From Chakrabartyella piscis (lineage in GTDB: Bacteria; Bacillota; Clostridia; Lachnospirales; Anaerotignaceae): a stretch of 64,000 nucleotides of DNA. The notes under the pieces were generated by a model. That model saw nothing but the letters and a program-made list of their open reading frames with translations, had not been told where the DNA came from and searched no databases. The translations under genes were made by a program, and so were the position numbers. The stretch covers positions 3,224,001-3,288,000 of the forward strand of contig CP092441.1 of the NCBI GenBank assembly GCA_030067835.1. Reading direction: 5' to 3'. Positions 43,807 through 53,140 of this stretch are shown here, piece by piece. Numbering within the stretch: position 1 is the first letter of the stretch; each line of letters begins with the position of its first letter.

Positions 43807-46647
43807 TCATTGTGTCAAATTGGTTTCCAAGTTGGAATTTTCTTGCGTTACATCCAAACCAAGATATTCTGTAATAATTGCCTTTGCCACCTCTGAAGTC
43901 AAAGCTCCAGTGCCTTCTCCAAATGGAATCATAACGGTGATGGCAATTTGTGGATCGTCATATGGTGCGAAACACACCAACCAAGAATGGGAACTACGAT
44001 TGATATCTTCTTCAGCAGTTCCTGTTTTGCCGGCTACTTGCACTGGGAAGTTTGCAAAAGCGGTTCTCATGGTACCACGGTCCCCTTCCACTACTGCCAA
44101 CATCCCCTCATGGATGGCTTGTACATTTGCTTCATCAAAGCTTGCTACATTTTCGATGATTTCTGGTGTTTCATAGTACACAGAACCATCTGGGTTTTGC
44201 AAATAATCGATCATATGCAATTGATACAAGGTACCTCCATTTGCCAAGGTTGCAATGTATCTTGTGATTTGTGCTGGTGTATAACTATTGACAGATTGTC
44301 CAATTGCTGCACGAATGGTATCCCCATCCGTCCAACGTGTTTGGCTTGTGGTTGCATCTGGATTGAACAATTTGACAATACGTTCTTTGTAATATGGTGA
44401 AGCCATTGTTGGCACATATTCTTCTAACTCAACACCTGTTGTGCTATTGAGGCCAAAAGCAGCTGCATATTCATTCATTGTGGTGATACCCGCTTCTGTG
44501 GAGTTATTTGCTGCATTGCCCAAACGATAAGCAACTTCATAGAAGTAATAATTACAAGAAACTTCCAAAGCAAAGGTCAAATCCACCATACCATGTGTGA
44601 TCCCATAGTTGCTATAAATCAAACAACGAGCATATGGTGTACCAGTAGCGGTATAAACCCCTTCATCTTCAATTTCTGTATAGGGTGTAATGACGCCTGT
44701 TTCCAAACCAGCCATAGCTGTGACCATTTTAAAAGTAGAACCAGGTGCTTTCTTTTGTTTCAGTGGTCTGTTGACCAAAGGTGTATTGGTATCTTGCAAC
44801 AAATTGTTGTAATATTCGTTGTTGAATACATTGACCAATTCGTTGTTGTCATAGGAAGGATAGGTCACACTAACCAAAACTTCACCAGAATTGACATCTG
44901 TGACAAACACAGAACCTGTACATGGGTCAAGTGCTGTTTCTGCTGGTGATAAATCTCCACTTTGCAAACGATTCAACACCATTGCATAGACATCTCCACC
45001 ACCTTGTGCCAAAGCTTCAATTTCTTCTTCAGTTGCAGTAATGGTTCCTTGTTCAATGGCAATGAGCATTGCATCTCTAGTGGTGAATGCACCTGTCAAA
45101 AGTCCTTCCAAAAGATAGTTTTGCATTTTGGTTTCCGCTGTTTCATCTTCATCTTCTGGGTCAAAGTCAGGATTTGCTGCCAAAAATTCTTCATAAATTC
45201 CATGTTGATATGGTTCGTATGCTGTCAAAATCTTAGTGGCTGAAATATGATTCGCCTTTACCATTGCAGTGAACAAATCAATCAACGAAAGTGGATCTGT
45301 TGTGCTTGTGGTCAACTTTGTAATGACTGCATCTCGCAATTGGTCTTCCAAGGTTTCAAAAGCAACCCTTTGCAACTCACTATCCAAGGTTAGGAATACA
45401 TCCTTACCAGAAATGGGCTCTGTGGTTTCCAATTCACTGATTTGACGACCTTGGCTATCCACTTCAATGAGAATTTTGCCATCGGTTCCATTCAATTCAC
45501 GTTCATATAGCTTTTCTACACCTGTTTGTCCTACAATATCGGTGCTGCTATAGATGGTATTGCCATTTTCATCCACATCGCTTGCATACAAAGCATAATC
45601 AGACTCTGTCATTTGACGAATATACCCCAGAATATGTGAAAAGGTTTCGCCTTCTGGATACACACGCAAAGACACTGTGTCAATGGTTACATTATTGAAA
45701 ATATCGTTGTTTTCTTCAATATATGCAAGGGTTTTGTCTGTTACATCTGACGCAACGGTAACCGATTGGTATTGTTGGTATCGTTGCAAATAAATTGCAT
45801 ATCTCAGTCCAACTGTGTTACGCACCATATCCATTGGCAAATAAGAAGGCAAACCAAAGAATTCCTGTAAATAAGACAGGGTTTCCAAAGAATCGTAATC
45901 CAATTCTTCCTCACTCATCCAAATGGATTCCTTGAAATTCAGCTCCTTTGCAGAACTATTGTTGAATTGGAAAGAATATGGATATTCTGTTGCCATTGGT
46001 AGTTCATTGGACAAAGTTTCGCCAAATCCAACCAATTTCTCTGTAATGGTCAAAACCATCAAGTTCTGGTCAGATAAGGTCATTGCCAAAGACACATACG
46101 TTCTTTTTTGTGCTTCTGAATAGGACTCTGGTGCTTCGTATTTCTCAAATAAATATTCCAAACAATCACTGGCAGTAAAGTCCATCTGGCTTTTGGTCAA
46201 ACCAATCTTGGATTTCCACGCAGTTTCTTGTTCTGCAATCTCTTTTTCATCACCTGTGAAAGTGAAGTAAATCCCACTTGCATCCATAGGCAAATCATCA
46301 TCAGGTGTGGTGTTTTTGCTCCAAAGCACATCTGTCAAATTATGCAACAATGACAAACGATAATCACCCAATTCCAAAACAGTACTGTTGTCGATTTGCA
46401 CAGAGTATGCAACTGTGTTTTGTGCCAAAGGTCTACCATATCTGTCGTAAATATTCCCACGAGGTGCTGGCACATTCACCACCTTGGAAACGCTTGCTGT
46501 TGTGGACTGTGCATAGTCTGCACCATCGGCAATTTGTAATTCAAATAACCGCACCACCAATGTAGAAAACAATAGGAGAATGCCACAAAGCAAGATAAAT
46601 ATTCTATTTTTGCAAAGTTCAATGAACTGTTCCCAGTAACGTGACAT
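43807..46647 (-). CDS. mrdA: Penicillin-binding protein 2 (elongasome transpeptidase)
   Basis: A 946-aa class B PBP that crosslinks peptidoglycan in rod elongation. One N-terminal membrane anchor (FILLCGILLLFSTLVVRLFE), then the dimerisation region VPAPRGNIYDRYGRPLAQNT. The transpeptidase motifs are STFK in KAPGSTFKMVTAM, SCN in EVSCNYYFYE and KTG in VAGKTGTAEED. It is several hundred residues longer than E. coli PBP2, with extra sequence between the anchor and catalytic domains. The ATG at 46647 follows AGGAGG. It sits in the mreBCD-min-rodA cluster. Confidence 0.93.
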   Translation of the reverse strand: MSRYWEQFIELCKNRIFILLCGILLLFSTLVVRLFELQIADGADYAQSTTASVSKVVNVPAPRGNIYDRYGRPLAQNTVAYSVQIDNSTVLELGDYRLSLLHNLTDVLWSKNTTPDDDLPMDASGIYFTFTGDEKEIAEQETAWKSKIGLTKSQMDFTASDCLEYLFEKYEAPESYSEAQKRTYVSLAMTLSDQNLMVLTITEKLVGFGETLSNELPMATEYPYSFQFNNSSAKELNFKESIWMSEEELDYDSLETLSYLQEFFGLPSYLPMDMVRNTVGLRYAIYLQRYQQYQSVTVASDVTDKTLAYIEENNDIFNNVTIDTVSLRVYPEGETFSHILGYIRQMTESDYALYASDVDENGNTIYSSTDIVGQTGVEKLYERELNGTDGKILIEVDSQGRQISELETTEPISGKDVFLTLDSELQRVAFETLEDQLRDAVITKLTTSTTDPLSLIDLFTAMVKANHISATKILTAYEPYQHGIYEEFLAANPDFDPEDEDETAETKMQNYLLEGLLTGAFTTRDAMLIAIEQGTITATEEEIEALAQGGGDVYAMVLNRLQSGDLSPAETALDPCTGSVFVTDVNSGEVLVSVTYPSYDNNELVNVFNNEYYNNLLQDTNTPLVNRPLKQKKAPGSTFKMVTAMAGLETGVITPYTEIEDEGVYTATGTPYARCLIYSNYGITHGMVDLTFALEVSCNYYFYEVAYRLGNAANNSTEAGITTMNEYAAAFGLNSTTGVELEEYVPTMASPYYKERIVKLFNPDATTSQTRWTDGDTIRAAIGQSVNSYTPAQITRYIATLANGGTLYQLHMIDYLQNPDGSVYYETPEIIENVASFDEANVQAIHEGMLAVVEGDRGTMRTAFANFPVQVAGKTGTAEEDINRSSHSWLVCFAPYDDPQIAITVMIPFGEGTGALTSEVAKAIITEYLGLDVTQENSNLETNLTQ

Positions 46648-46719
46648 ACTTTCCTCCTGTTGCGAAAACGCATTTGATTTGCGTTGGTGTTGCCAAAATG
46701 AAATTGCTATTTCAAATAA

Positions 46720-46762
46720 AATGACTACGGTCAACCACATAGGGTTGCCCCTACATAGCAAA
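46720..46762. repeat. Hairpin repeat
   Basis: GGTCAACCACATAGGGTTGC with edge CCCTACA, in the 340-bp gap between mreD and pbp2. Confidence 0.8.
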
Positions 46763-46801
46763 ACCCCTATATTCCAAATATATATTAATATAGCCTGCTT
46801 T

Positions 46802-46870
46802 TTAAATAAAGTTTAGGTTAAGCCTTTTCAAAGGCTTACAGAGTTTGAGACAGGGTCTCAAGGTCTTAAT
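46802..46870 (-). repeat. Paired-hairpin repeat ending in CAAGGTCTT
   Basis: Starts AATAAAGTTTAG, then stems AAGCCTTTTCAAAGGCTT and TTGAGACAGGGTCTCAA, ending GGTCTT. Same architecture as 13970-14038 with covarying stem bases. The rest of 46871-46987 is unassigned, with a further AAGGTCTCCAAGGTCT-like trace. Confidence 0.7.
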
Positions 46871-46987
46871 TCTTTTAAAAGAGTGTTTTTGAAGGGTTTG
46901 GGGAACTTTTCACGATAGAAAAAAGGTCTCCAAGGTCTATCCTTATTAGAATCCCTCATATCTGTAAACTTCATTCCCATCAACGCT

Positions 46988-47500
46988 CTAAAACAAGCGA
47001 TACTTATATCGTTCTTTGGAAATCAACCACTCATCCAAGCCAAAGAGCAAGCGATAAATGGGAATTGTGCAAACGCCTGTATACACTGCCATTGGCAACA
47101 AGATTTGGAAGAGAAAATGCATCAAGCTACCACCTTCTTGGAACAACCATTGTTCGCCAAAGTGTGCTGTTTCGTAGATGCCAACTGCAAACAAACAAAA
47201 GAACACAGGCAAAATGTAGTTTTCTCGATAAAATTCAGGTTGGTTTTTTCCAATGAGATATCCAATCAAAGGATACAAAACTGTGTAAAAACAAAAATGT
47301 GTGCCAAAGAACATATCAAATAGCATTCCAGTGCCTACACCGATGATGGCACCTTCTTTTTTGCCACGCAAAAGAGAATAGGAAACCAACAAAATCAATG
47401 GTGTATTTGGAATGATGCCACCGATTTCCAACAAACGAAATACAGTGGTGTAAAACACAAAATTTAAAATAACCACAATGGTTGTAATCAAAATTCTCAA
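46988..47500 (-). CDS. mreD: Rod shape-determining protein MreD
   Basis: A 170-aa polytopic membrane protein of the elongasome. It is made of about five hydrophobic segments, with the family-like text GTGMLFDMFFGTHFCFYTVL and PLIGYLIGKNQ. The start overlaps the end of mreC by four bases. Recognition rests on size, topology and position after mreC. Confidence 0.92.
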   Translation of the reverse strand: MRILITTIVVILNFVFYTTVFRLLEIGGIIPNTPLILLVSYSLLRGKKEGAIIGVGTGMLFDMFFGTHFCFYTVLYPLIGYLIGKNQPEFYRENYILPVFFCLFAVGIYETAHFGEQWLFQEGGSLMHFLFQILLPMAVYTGVCTIPIYRLLFGLDEWLISKERYKYRLF

Positions 47501-48345
47501 GACACATCACCTGCTTCTTGATTTTTGTCAATGACCAGAACCGTATCCAAATGTTGCAAATCCACAAAAGGTTGGATGATTGCATACTTGGTCAAACCAT
47601 TGGCATCTGCTTCAATTTCTATGACCTGTCCAATGGAAATACCAACTGGATAGATGTCAGATAGATGGGAAGTGATGATTTCATCCCCAACAATGATTTC
47701 CGCTTCTTGGTTGATGTATTCCATCTTACAAAGACCTTCATTTCCAAGGATATAATCCCCTTTGACAACACCCAAATCACCAGTACGCAAACTCATAGCC
47801 GGTACTGCACTGTTGCTGTCTAAAATGGATTGCGCCTTTGCATAGGTTGCACCACTTTCTAGGACTTTGCCTACAACACCCTTGGGTGCCACCAAAACCA
47901 TATTGCCAGAAACACCAGAAGTGCTCCCTTTGTTGATGGTAAAGGTGTCATACCAAATGCTGGTGCTTTTTGCAATGACTGTTGCGCCAACGCTTTCGTA
48001 TTCTGGAAATCTTTGGGCAATGTCCAACAATCCAGATAAGGTTTCATTTTCTGCTTCGTATAATGAAAGACGCTTGTTTTCTTCTTGTAAAAGTGCAAGC
48101 TGTTCTGACAACGCTTCGTTTTCTGCAATGAGCTCTGTACGCTCTCTTGAGGCTTCTGTTGTGCTGACAACCCAAGATTCCACACCAGTGGTCAAATCCT
48201 GAAAGGGTGTTACAACGAAACCAATGGCATTTTCCAATAAAGAGGCACTTAAGCTGTCTCCTGTGCCAATCAACGAAAATACCACAAGGAGCATCACAAT
48301 GGAAGCCATAAATTTTTTCTTATATTTATCCCATAAAATAAACAA
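47497..48345 (-). CDS. mreC: Rod shape-determining protein MreC
   Basis: A 282-aa bitopic membrane protein linking MreB filaments to wall enzymes. One membrane segment (MASIVMLLVVFSLIGTG, about 13-29) is followed by a coiled coil (ERTELIAENEALSEQLALLQ and on). The beta-barrel periplasmic-type domain carries VGATVIAKSTSIWYDTFTIN and GDEIITSHLSDIYPVGISIG. The start is TTG at 48345 with AAGGAG eight bases upstream. Confidence 0.94.
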   Translation of the reverse strand: MFILWDKYKKKFMASIVMLLVVFSLIGTGDSLSASLLENAIGFVVTPFQDLTTGVESWVVSTTEASRERTELIAENEALSEQLALLQEENKRLSLYEAENETLSGLLDIAQRFPEYESVGATVIAKSTSIWYDTFTINKGSTSGVSGNMVLVAPKGVVGKVLESGATYAKAQSILDSNSAVPAMSLRTGDLGVVKGDYILGNEGLCKMEYINQEAEIIVGDEIITSHLSDIYPVGISIGQVIEIEADANGLTKYAIIQPFVDLQHLDTVLVIDKNQEAGDVS

Positions 48346-48458
48346 GGTAAACGCTCCTTTTAGCGAACTTGGTTCGCCAGTGAATAACTAAGAGTGAATG
48401 GTGAAAAGTTTAGAATGTTGTTTCCCTTTTCAAGATAGGCGTAGCTGCGAAAGCAATC

Positions 48459-48645
48459 CTCCACGGGTTGCCACATAGGACAACCCCTACAAGAACACCA
48501 CACAACCTGTAGGGGCGACCCTATGTGGTCGCCTGATCTTTTAGGTGTGGCAACACTTATCGTAAAAGGGAAAATGTTGTTTCTCAAAATAACAAACTAT
48601 TGACGTTCGCTATTGTAGGGACAGATTCCATATCTGCCTATTTCC
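48459..48645. repeat. Three hairpin repeats in the mreC-mreB gap
   Basis: Copies at 48462-48491 (GGGTTGCCACATAGGACAAC), 48511-48536 (GGGGCGACCCTATGTGGTCG) and 48615-48641 (GGGACAGATTCCATATCTGC). Outside them, text AATGTTGTTT recurs at 48414 and 48574. No gene in 48346-48657. Confidence 0.75.
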
Positions 48646-48657
48646 ATTTCATTGAAA

Positions 48658-49686
48658 TTAGAACAATGCTTTTCTTGGAGAAATCAACACAGATTTCAAA
48701 ACATCCAATTGTTCCAAAACCATACCAGTACCCAAAGCAACGCAATTGAGTGGTTCAAATGCAATGTGTACAGGCATACCTGTTTCTGCTGTAATGAGTT
48801 GATCCAAACCACGAAGCAATGCGCCACCACCGGTCAATGTGATGCCACATTCCATAATATCAGAAGCCAATTCTGGTGGTGTGGATTCCAATGTTTGTTT
48901 GATGCATTCAATGATATCTTTCACAGGTTCTGCCAACGCTGCACGTATGTCAATGGAAGTAACTTCCACTGTTTTTGGCAAACCACTGATCAAATCTCGA
49001 CCACGAATTTCCATAAGTTCTTCTTGTGTCAAAGGATAAGCAGAACCCAAAGTGATTTTGATTTCTTCTGCTGTACGATCCCCAATTGCAAGGTTGAATT
49101 CACGTTTGATATACGCTGTAATTGCAGAATCCAAAGCATCCCCAGCCACACGCAAAGAAGCACTGCTGACGATACCACCCAAGGAGATAACCGCAACTTC
49201 ACTGGTACCACCACCGATGTCTACAATCATGCTACCAGTTGGCTCTGCAACAGGAAGTCCAGCACCAATGGAAGCTGCCATAGGTTCTTCGATGAGGTAT
49301 GTATCCTTTTCACGAGAACCAGCTGCAACTGCTGCTTCCAAAACCGCTCTTTTTTCTACTTCTGTTACGCCAGATGGCACACAAATGACAATTCTTGGTT
49401 TTGGAGAGAACAAAGAACGTACATATGCTTTGTTGATGAAATAACGCAACATAGCTTGTGTCACGTCGAAATCGGCAATAACACCATCTTTCATTGGACG
49501 CACTGCCACAATATTTCCTGGTGTTCTACCAATCATTTCTTTGGCTTCGTTACCAACTGCAAGCACTTCTTTGGTTTGTGTGTTGATGGCAACAACAGAT
49601 GGTTCATTGACAATGATGCCTTTTTCACGCATATAAACAAGTGTATTTGCAGTACCCAAGTCGATACCCATATCTTTTGAAAACAT
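48658..49686 (-). CDS. mreB: Rod shape-determining actin homologue MreB
   Basis: A 342-aa actin-fold ATPase that forms filaments under the membrane and directs wall elongation. The phosphate 1 motif is [15 protein letters not shown]. Phosphate 2 is [20 protein letters not shown] (cut), and the adenosine motif is [16 protein letters not shown]. The ATG at 49686 has AAAGGAG eight bases upstream; the TTG at 49692 is too close to it. A promoter lies at 49815-49843, just downstream of an IS30-family insertion. Confidence 0.97.
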   Translation of the reverse strand: MFSKDMGIDLGTANTLVYMREKGIIVNEPSVVAINTQTKEVLAVGNEAKEMIGRTPGNIVAVRPMKDGVIADFDVTQAMLRYFINKAYVRSLFSPKPRIVICVPSGVTEVEKRAVLEAAVAAGSREKDTYLIEEPMAASIGAGLPVAEPTGSMIVDIGGGTSEVAVISLGGIVSSASLRVAGDALDSAITAYIKREFNLAIGDRTAEEIKITLGSAYPLTQEELMEIRGRDLISGLPKTVEVTSIDIRAALAEPVKDIIECIKQTLESTPPELASDIMECGITLTGGGALLRGLDQLITAETGMPVHIAFEPLNCVALGTGMVLEQLDVLKSVLISPRKALF

Positions 49687-49814
49687 AAACAAGACTCCTT
49701 TCGATAAAAAACAGATCTATAAATGCATTGACTTTGCAATGTTGTGATTCGCTGTGTAAAAGGCAAATTTTGGATTCTTCGCCTAGTTTGCGACATTCTA
49801 CGTATACTATTTAT

Positions 49815-49843
49815 ATCATACCCTTTTTTAGGTGAAATTTCAA
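49815..49843 (-). promoter_or_regulatory. Sigma-A promoter of mreB
   Basis: Minus strand TTGAAA, 17-bp spacer, TATGAT (-10 at 49815-49820). Its -35 ends 12 bp from the insertion-sequence target repeat, so the core promoter survives the insertion. Confidence 0.7.
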
Positions 49844-49855
49844 TATAAACAACGT

Positions 49856-49869
49856 ATTTTTGAAATTAT
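49856..49869. repeat. 14-bp direct repeat at left end of the IS30-family element
   Basis: ATTTTTGAAATTAT, identical to 51075-51088. Confidence 0.75.
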
Positions 49870-51074
49870 GAAAATTGCAATAACAAATTGAACACTTTTG
49901 AAATAAAGTTTACTGCTTGGTTCTTCTATAAATTTGATCAAGCTGATCTTCAAATAATTCTTCTGGTGTGTAATATCCCAATCTCTTTGTTGGGGTTGCG
50001 TTGATTTCATCCGAAAACGCCAAGATTTGCTCGGGAGAAAATTTTGTGATAGAGGTGGATTTTGGAATGAATTTACGCAAAACACGATTTGACCGCTCAT
50101 TCACCGGACGCTCCCAAGAAGAATATGGATGGGCAAAATAAACCTCGCTACCTAGATTCTCGAAGTCTGAAAAACTGGCAAATTCACTTCCGTTATCTGT
50201 GGTAATGCTACGAAACACTTGATTGAATTTGTCTCCAAACTGTTGATGGAGCTGTTTCATTGCAGAGGCAACTCCGTCAGCGGTTTTTTCATCAATACGC
50301 AGGGTAATATAGTAACCCGTCAGCCGTTCAACAATGCTGAAAACGGCTGCTTCGCCCTTCTTTTTTTGACCCAAAACGGTATCAGATTCCCAGTGACCAA
50401 AGGTGTTTCTGAGGACAACTTCAAGAGGACGTTCTTCTATACTTTTTCCGTATAAACGCTTAGAAATACGGGGTTTTCCCTGTGGTCGACGTGTCAATAT
50501 TTCTGGAAGGTCGAATAAAGAGAGGGGCAATTCTCCGCTTCTCAATCGGTTGTAGAGTGTTTTGGTACATGGAATGGTGTCTGGAGGAAATAACCCAAGC
50601 AACCTTGCACGACCCACGCAAGAATCAAACGACCTTTTGTGTTCTTTCACTTGCTTTACCAACCAAGAAATAAACTGCGAATCCTGAAATGACTTCTTAG
50701 GACGACGACAACGGCTCCGATTTTCTTTGTAAACGGTAGCGCCTCTCTTTGCAGAGTAAGTAGGCTTTCTCCCACGACCGGAGTAAGCTGGCGTGCCTCT
50801 TTCCAACTCATATCCTATTGTGGAAGGGCTACAATTCAGCTCACCAGCGATTGCTCTATTAGAGTAACCCAGTTTGTGTAGGTGTTGGATTGCTCCACGC
50901 TCTTCCGCTCCTAAGTGTTGCCCCTTCTTGCGTTCTACTGGATTTGTGCTATAATTGGTATTGTCCATAGTATTTGGCTCCTTCTCTTAGAATCTTGTGT
51001 GGTAACTTTATTCTAACAGAAAATCCATTCACTGTGGACTTTTTTATGTGTTCAATTTGATTATACAATTAACC
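49870..51074 (-). mobile_element. IS30-family insertion sequence
   Basis: About 1205 bp carrying one transposase. Imperfect inverted ends share CAAATTGAACAC exactly, with AATTG and similar bases outside it: GAAAATTGCAATAA-side on the left and GGTTAATTGTATAAT-side on the right. It is flanked by 14-bp direct repeats, which is long for IS30-family target duplications (usually 2-3 bp). It lies 184 bp upstream of mreB and looks intact. Confidence 0.83.
49910..50968 (-). CDS. IS30-family transposase
   Basis: A 352-aa DDE transposase. The N-terminus has an IS30-type helix-turn-helix (GAIQHLHKLGYSNRAIAGEL, then NCSPSTIGYELERG). The catalytic triad is visible as D in HWESDTVLG, D in TTDNGSEF and E in the ERPVNERSN segment, with RKFIPKSTSI and a C-terminal PTKRLGYYTPEELF. 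The frame is uninterrupted, so the element may be active. Confidence 0.95.
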   Translation of the reverse strand: MDNTNYSTNPVERKKGQHLGAEERGAIQHLHKLGYSNRAIAGELNCSPSTIGYELERGTPAYSGRGRKPTYSAKRGATVYKENRSRCRRPKKSFQDSQFISWLVKQVKEHKRSFDSCVGRARLLGLFPPDTIPCTKTLYNRLRSGELPLSLFDLPEILTRRPQGKPRISKRLYGKSIEERPLEVVLRNTFGHWESDTVLGQKKKGEAAVFSIVERLTGYYITLRIDEKTADGVASAMKQLHQQFGDKFNQVFRSITTDNGSEFASFSDFENLGSEVYFAHPYSSWERPVNERSNRVLRKFIPKSTSITKFSPEQILAFSDEINATPTKRLGYYTPEELFEDQLDQIYRRTKQ

Positions 51075-51088
51075 ATTTTTGAAATTAT
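51075..51088. repeat. 14-bp direct repeat at right end of the IS30-family element
   Basis: ATTTTTGAAATTAT, identical to 49856-49869. Confidence 0.75.
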
Positions 51089-51136
51089 AATGGAATTGAC
51101 AAAATAAAAAACCCTCTGCATAAGCAAAGGGCAAAA

Positions 51137-51370
51137 TTATTCTTGTATCTCTTCTGTAGGCGGTTGGTATTCAATGAGTTCTTTGATTTCTACTTGTAGA
51201 TAATAACAAAGCTTGCAAATCAATTGTGCATCTATTCTTTGGAATTCTCCACGACAATAGCGATTGAAATTGGAACGAGGAATATCCAAATCTTTACAAA
51301 CTCGATTTTTAGAGATTTTTTTCTCTTTTAGAATGGGTTCAATACGCAGTAATAGTGTTCCGTAATCCAT
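51137..51370 (-). CDS. XRE-family helix-turn-helix regulator
   Basis: A 77-aa DNA-binding protein with one Cro/C1-type domain: MDYGTLLLRIEPILKEKKIS, then KNRVCKDLDIPRSNFNRYCR with the recognition helix, ending in LQVEIKELIEY. The ATG at 51370 has GGGAGGA six bases upstream. It is divergent from the small Cys-rich gene at 51513, repeating the arrangement at 18.6-19.1 kb, although the two regulators are only distantly alike. Confidence 0.85.
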   Translation of the reverse strand: MDYGTLLLRIEPILKEKKISKNRVCKDLDIPRSNFNRYCRGEFQRIDAQLICKLCYYLQVEIKELIEYQPPTEEIQE

Positions 51371-51512
51371 AGACAATCCTCCCTTTACAAACTTAATTAG
51401 ATTATATATAATAAATTCATATATAAAAACTCGTTATATATAGAGTATTATTTTAATGAGTGTAAATATAAAGAGTGAAGATATAGTCAGTATATTCAAA
51501 AGAGGTGAACAT

Positions 51513-51737
51513 ATGCGGTGCGAATTTGAATTATGTATTTATCAAAGAGATGGTAGCTGTAATTTAGACCATATTATAATCAACGAATGGGGAATGTGTG
51601 ATACTTGTATATTGGTGGATGTGGAAACTGATTTTTTGCAAGAAAAAAAGAATGAAGCCCTATTACAACTTCATTCTAACCCATTTACATCTGATACATA
51701 CCCCTTACATTCTGCGGTACAAGAAAAACGCCAATAA
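51513..51737 (+). CDS. Small Cys-rich protein, paralogue of the one at 18.7 kb
   Basis: A 74-aa protein starting MRCEFELCIYQRDGSCNLDH at 51513 after AGAGGTG. Cysteines at 3, 8, 16, 29 and 32. It shares more than half of the first 30 positions with the 58-aa protein at 18622-18798, then diverges. The last 11 codons overlap the 3' end of the convergent DUF4321 gene, suggesting the C-terminal tail is a read-through addition. Function unknown; metal binding is inferred from the Cys spacing. Confidence 0.72.
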   Translation: MRCEFELCIYQRDGSCNLDHIIINEWGMCDTCILVDVETDFLQEKKNEALLQLHSNPFTSDTYPLHSAVQEKRQ

Positions 51738-51962
51738 AATTCCCAAAATGCCAGCAATGGTGAAATTGATGGTGAATCCAAATTGTAAGGTTAAGATTCC
51801 AAGGTCTAAATTCAGCGGTGTAGTCAGTCCAAAGGTTTTGCCATATGCCAAAAAGCTCAAAAATGAGACATTGGCAACCAGACTTGCGATAAATCCACCC
51901 AATACCACACCAGCCAACATCAAAAGCAACAATATCCAAATATTTTGTGTGCGTCCACGCAT
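51705..51962 (-). CDS. DUF4321 membrane protein
   Basis: An 85-aa protein with two long hydrophobic segments (about 8-30 and 60-82). Between them is YGKTFGLTTPLNLDLGILTL, the conserved part of DUF4321. Function unknown. In Clostridia it is typically found close to mreB; here a Cys-rich/XRE module and an IS30-family element lie in between. AGGAGG precedes the ATG at 51962. Confidence 0.8.
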   Translation of the reverse strand: MRGRTQNIWILLLLMLAGVVLGGFIASLVANVSFLSFLAYGKTFGLTTPLNLDLGILTLQFGFTINFTIAGILGILLAFFLYRRM

Positions 51963-52069
51963 AAGAAAACCTCCTAAAATTTGTATTTATTTTATTTTAG
52001 CATGGAATGAAAACGAATGCAATATGGTGTGACAATTCCAATAATTTACACTACATTTTGTGGTGTTTC

Positions 52070-52382
52070 CAGACGGGATGTCGGGGACGCCATCCCGTTT
52101 GGTTTGTAGCAATTCATAACAGGCGACCACTGGTCGCCCCTACAAGTACGCTATATTTATGGGTTCGGTTTTTGTAGGGGAGACGTTTCGTCTCCCGTAA
52201 TCTGCAACACATTTGTGTTTATGGCACATAGTGGAATGGGAAACCTCTTGGAGCTTTGCTCCAAAACCCTACAATGGCATATACCAACACGCTGTCATTC
52301 TGTAGGGGTTGGCGTCCTCGACAACCCGTTTGGTTTGTAGCAATTCATAACAGGCGACCACAGGTCGCCCCTACAAGTACAT
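52070..52382. repeat. Six hairpin repeats in a 470-bp gap
   Basis: Copies at 52074-52096 (GGGATGTCGGGGACGCCATC), 52122-52146 (GGCGACCACTGGTCGCCCCT), 52174-52198 (GGGGAGACGTTTCGTCTCCC), 52237-52272 (longer loop, ending ACCCTACAATGG), 52301-52328 (GGGGTTGGCGTCCTCGACAA) and 52352-52376 (GGCGACCACAGGTCGCCCCT). The densest cluster in the window. No gene. Confidence 0.82.
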
Positions 52383-52402
52383 CGTATTGCAACACTCTTC
52401 AA

Positions 52403-52428
52403 TAAAAAAAGAGCCCGTAGGCTCTCTT
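52403..52428 (-). terminator. Terminator of rubrerythrin
   Basis: Minus strand AGAGCC, loop TACG, GGCTCT, followed by TTTTTTT. Confidence 0.87.
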
Positions 52429-52430
52429 TC

Positions 52431-52970
52431 TCAATAGTTATCTGCTGCAATTTCAAAGTAAGCTTGTGGATGTGCACAGACTGGACACATACCAGGTGCT
52501 TCTTCGCCAGTGTGGATATGACCACAGTTTGCACATTTCCAAGATTTTGGTTCTTCACGTTTGAATACTTTACCTTCTTCGATGTTTGCAAGAAGTGCTC
52601 TATATCTTTCTTCGTGTTCTTTTTCAATTTTACCAACGGATTCAAACAAAAATGCGATTTCATCCAAGCCTTCTTCTTTGGCTACTTTTGCAAATTCATC
52701 ATACATATCTGTCCATTCGTAGTTTTCGCCATCAGCTGCATCTTTGAGATTTGTGATGGTATCAGGCACTGCACCTTCATGCAACAATTTGAACCAGATT
52801 TTAGCATGTTCTTTTTCATTGCCAGCTGTTTCCAAGAAAAGTGCTGCGATTTGTTCATAGCCTTCTTTTTTGGCTTTGCTTGCATAATATGTGTATTTAT
52901 TTCTTGCCTGGGATTCACCAGCAAAAGCGATTTTTAAGTTTTCTTCTGTTTTTGTACCTTTGATGTTCAT
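52431..52970 (-). CDS. rbr: Rubrerythrin
   Basis: A 179-aa non-haem iron peroxidase that reduces H2O2 in anaerobes. The diiron four-helix bundle has the EE..H motifs [29 protein letters not shown] and [14 protein letters not shown]. The C-terminal rubredoxin domain has [20 protein letters not shown], two C-x2-C pairs. GGGGGTAATC precedes the ATG. A promoter with an AT-rich PerR/Fur-like stretch over the -35 lies upstream, suggesting peroxide or iron control. Confidence 0.96.
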   Translation of the reverse strand: MNIKGTKTEENLKIAFAGESQARNKYTYYASKAKKEGYEQIAALFLETAGNEKEHAKIWFKLLHEGAVPDTITNLKDAADGENYEWTDMYDEFAKVAKEEGLDEIAFLFESVGKIEKEHEERYRALLANIEEGKVFKREEPKSWKCANCGHIHTGEEAPGMCPVCAHPQAYFEIAADNY

Positions 52971-53022
52971 AAGATTACCCCCTCATAATGATAGAAACAA
53001 TGGTTGCCTTTTTTATGTACTT

Positions 53023-53051
53023 ATAGTATCACATTAAATATTATTTGTCAA
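53023..53051 (-). promoter_or_regulatory. Sigma-A promoter of rubrerythrin with AT-rich operator-like stretch
   Basis: Minus strand TTGACA, 17-bp spacer, TACTAT (-10 at 53023-53028). Directly upstream lies AATAATAATTATCA (53052-53066 region), which resembles a PerR/Fur box in composition. The factor is inferred only. Confidence 0.72.
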
Positions 53052-53140
53052 TTGATAATTATTATTATTTAGAAAAATAATCTGTATTTTTTCTTTTCAT
53101 TGGTTTTATTTATGATATACTATTTCCAAGAGGTGATTTG

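Noticed and set aside
48652..49680. A 342-codon plus-strand frame
   Set aside because: Exact antisense of mreB, with biased composition.
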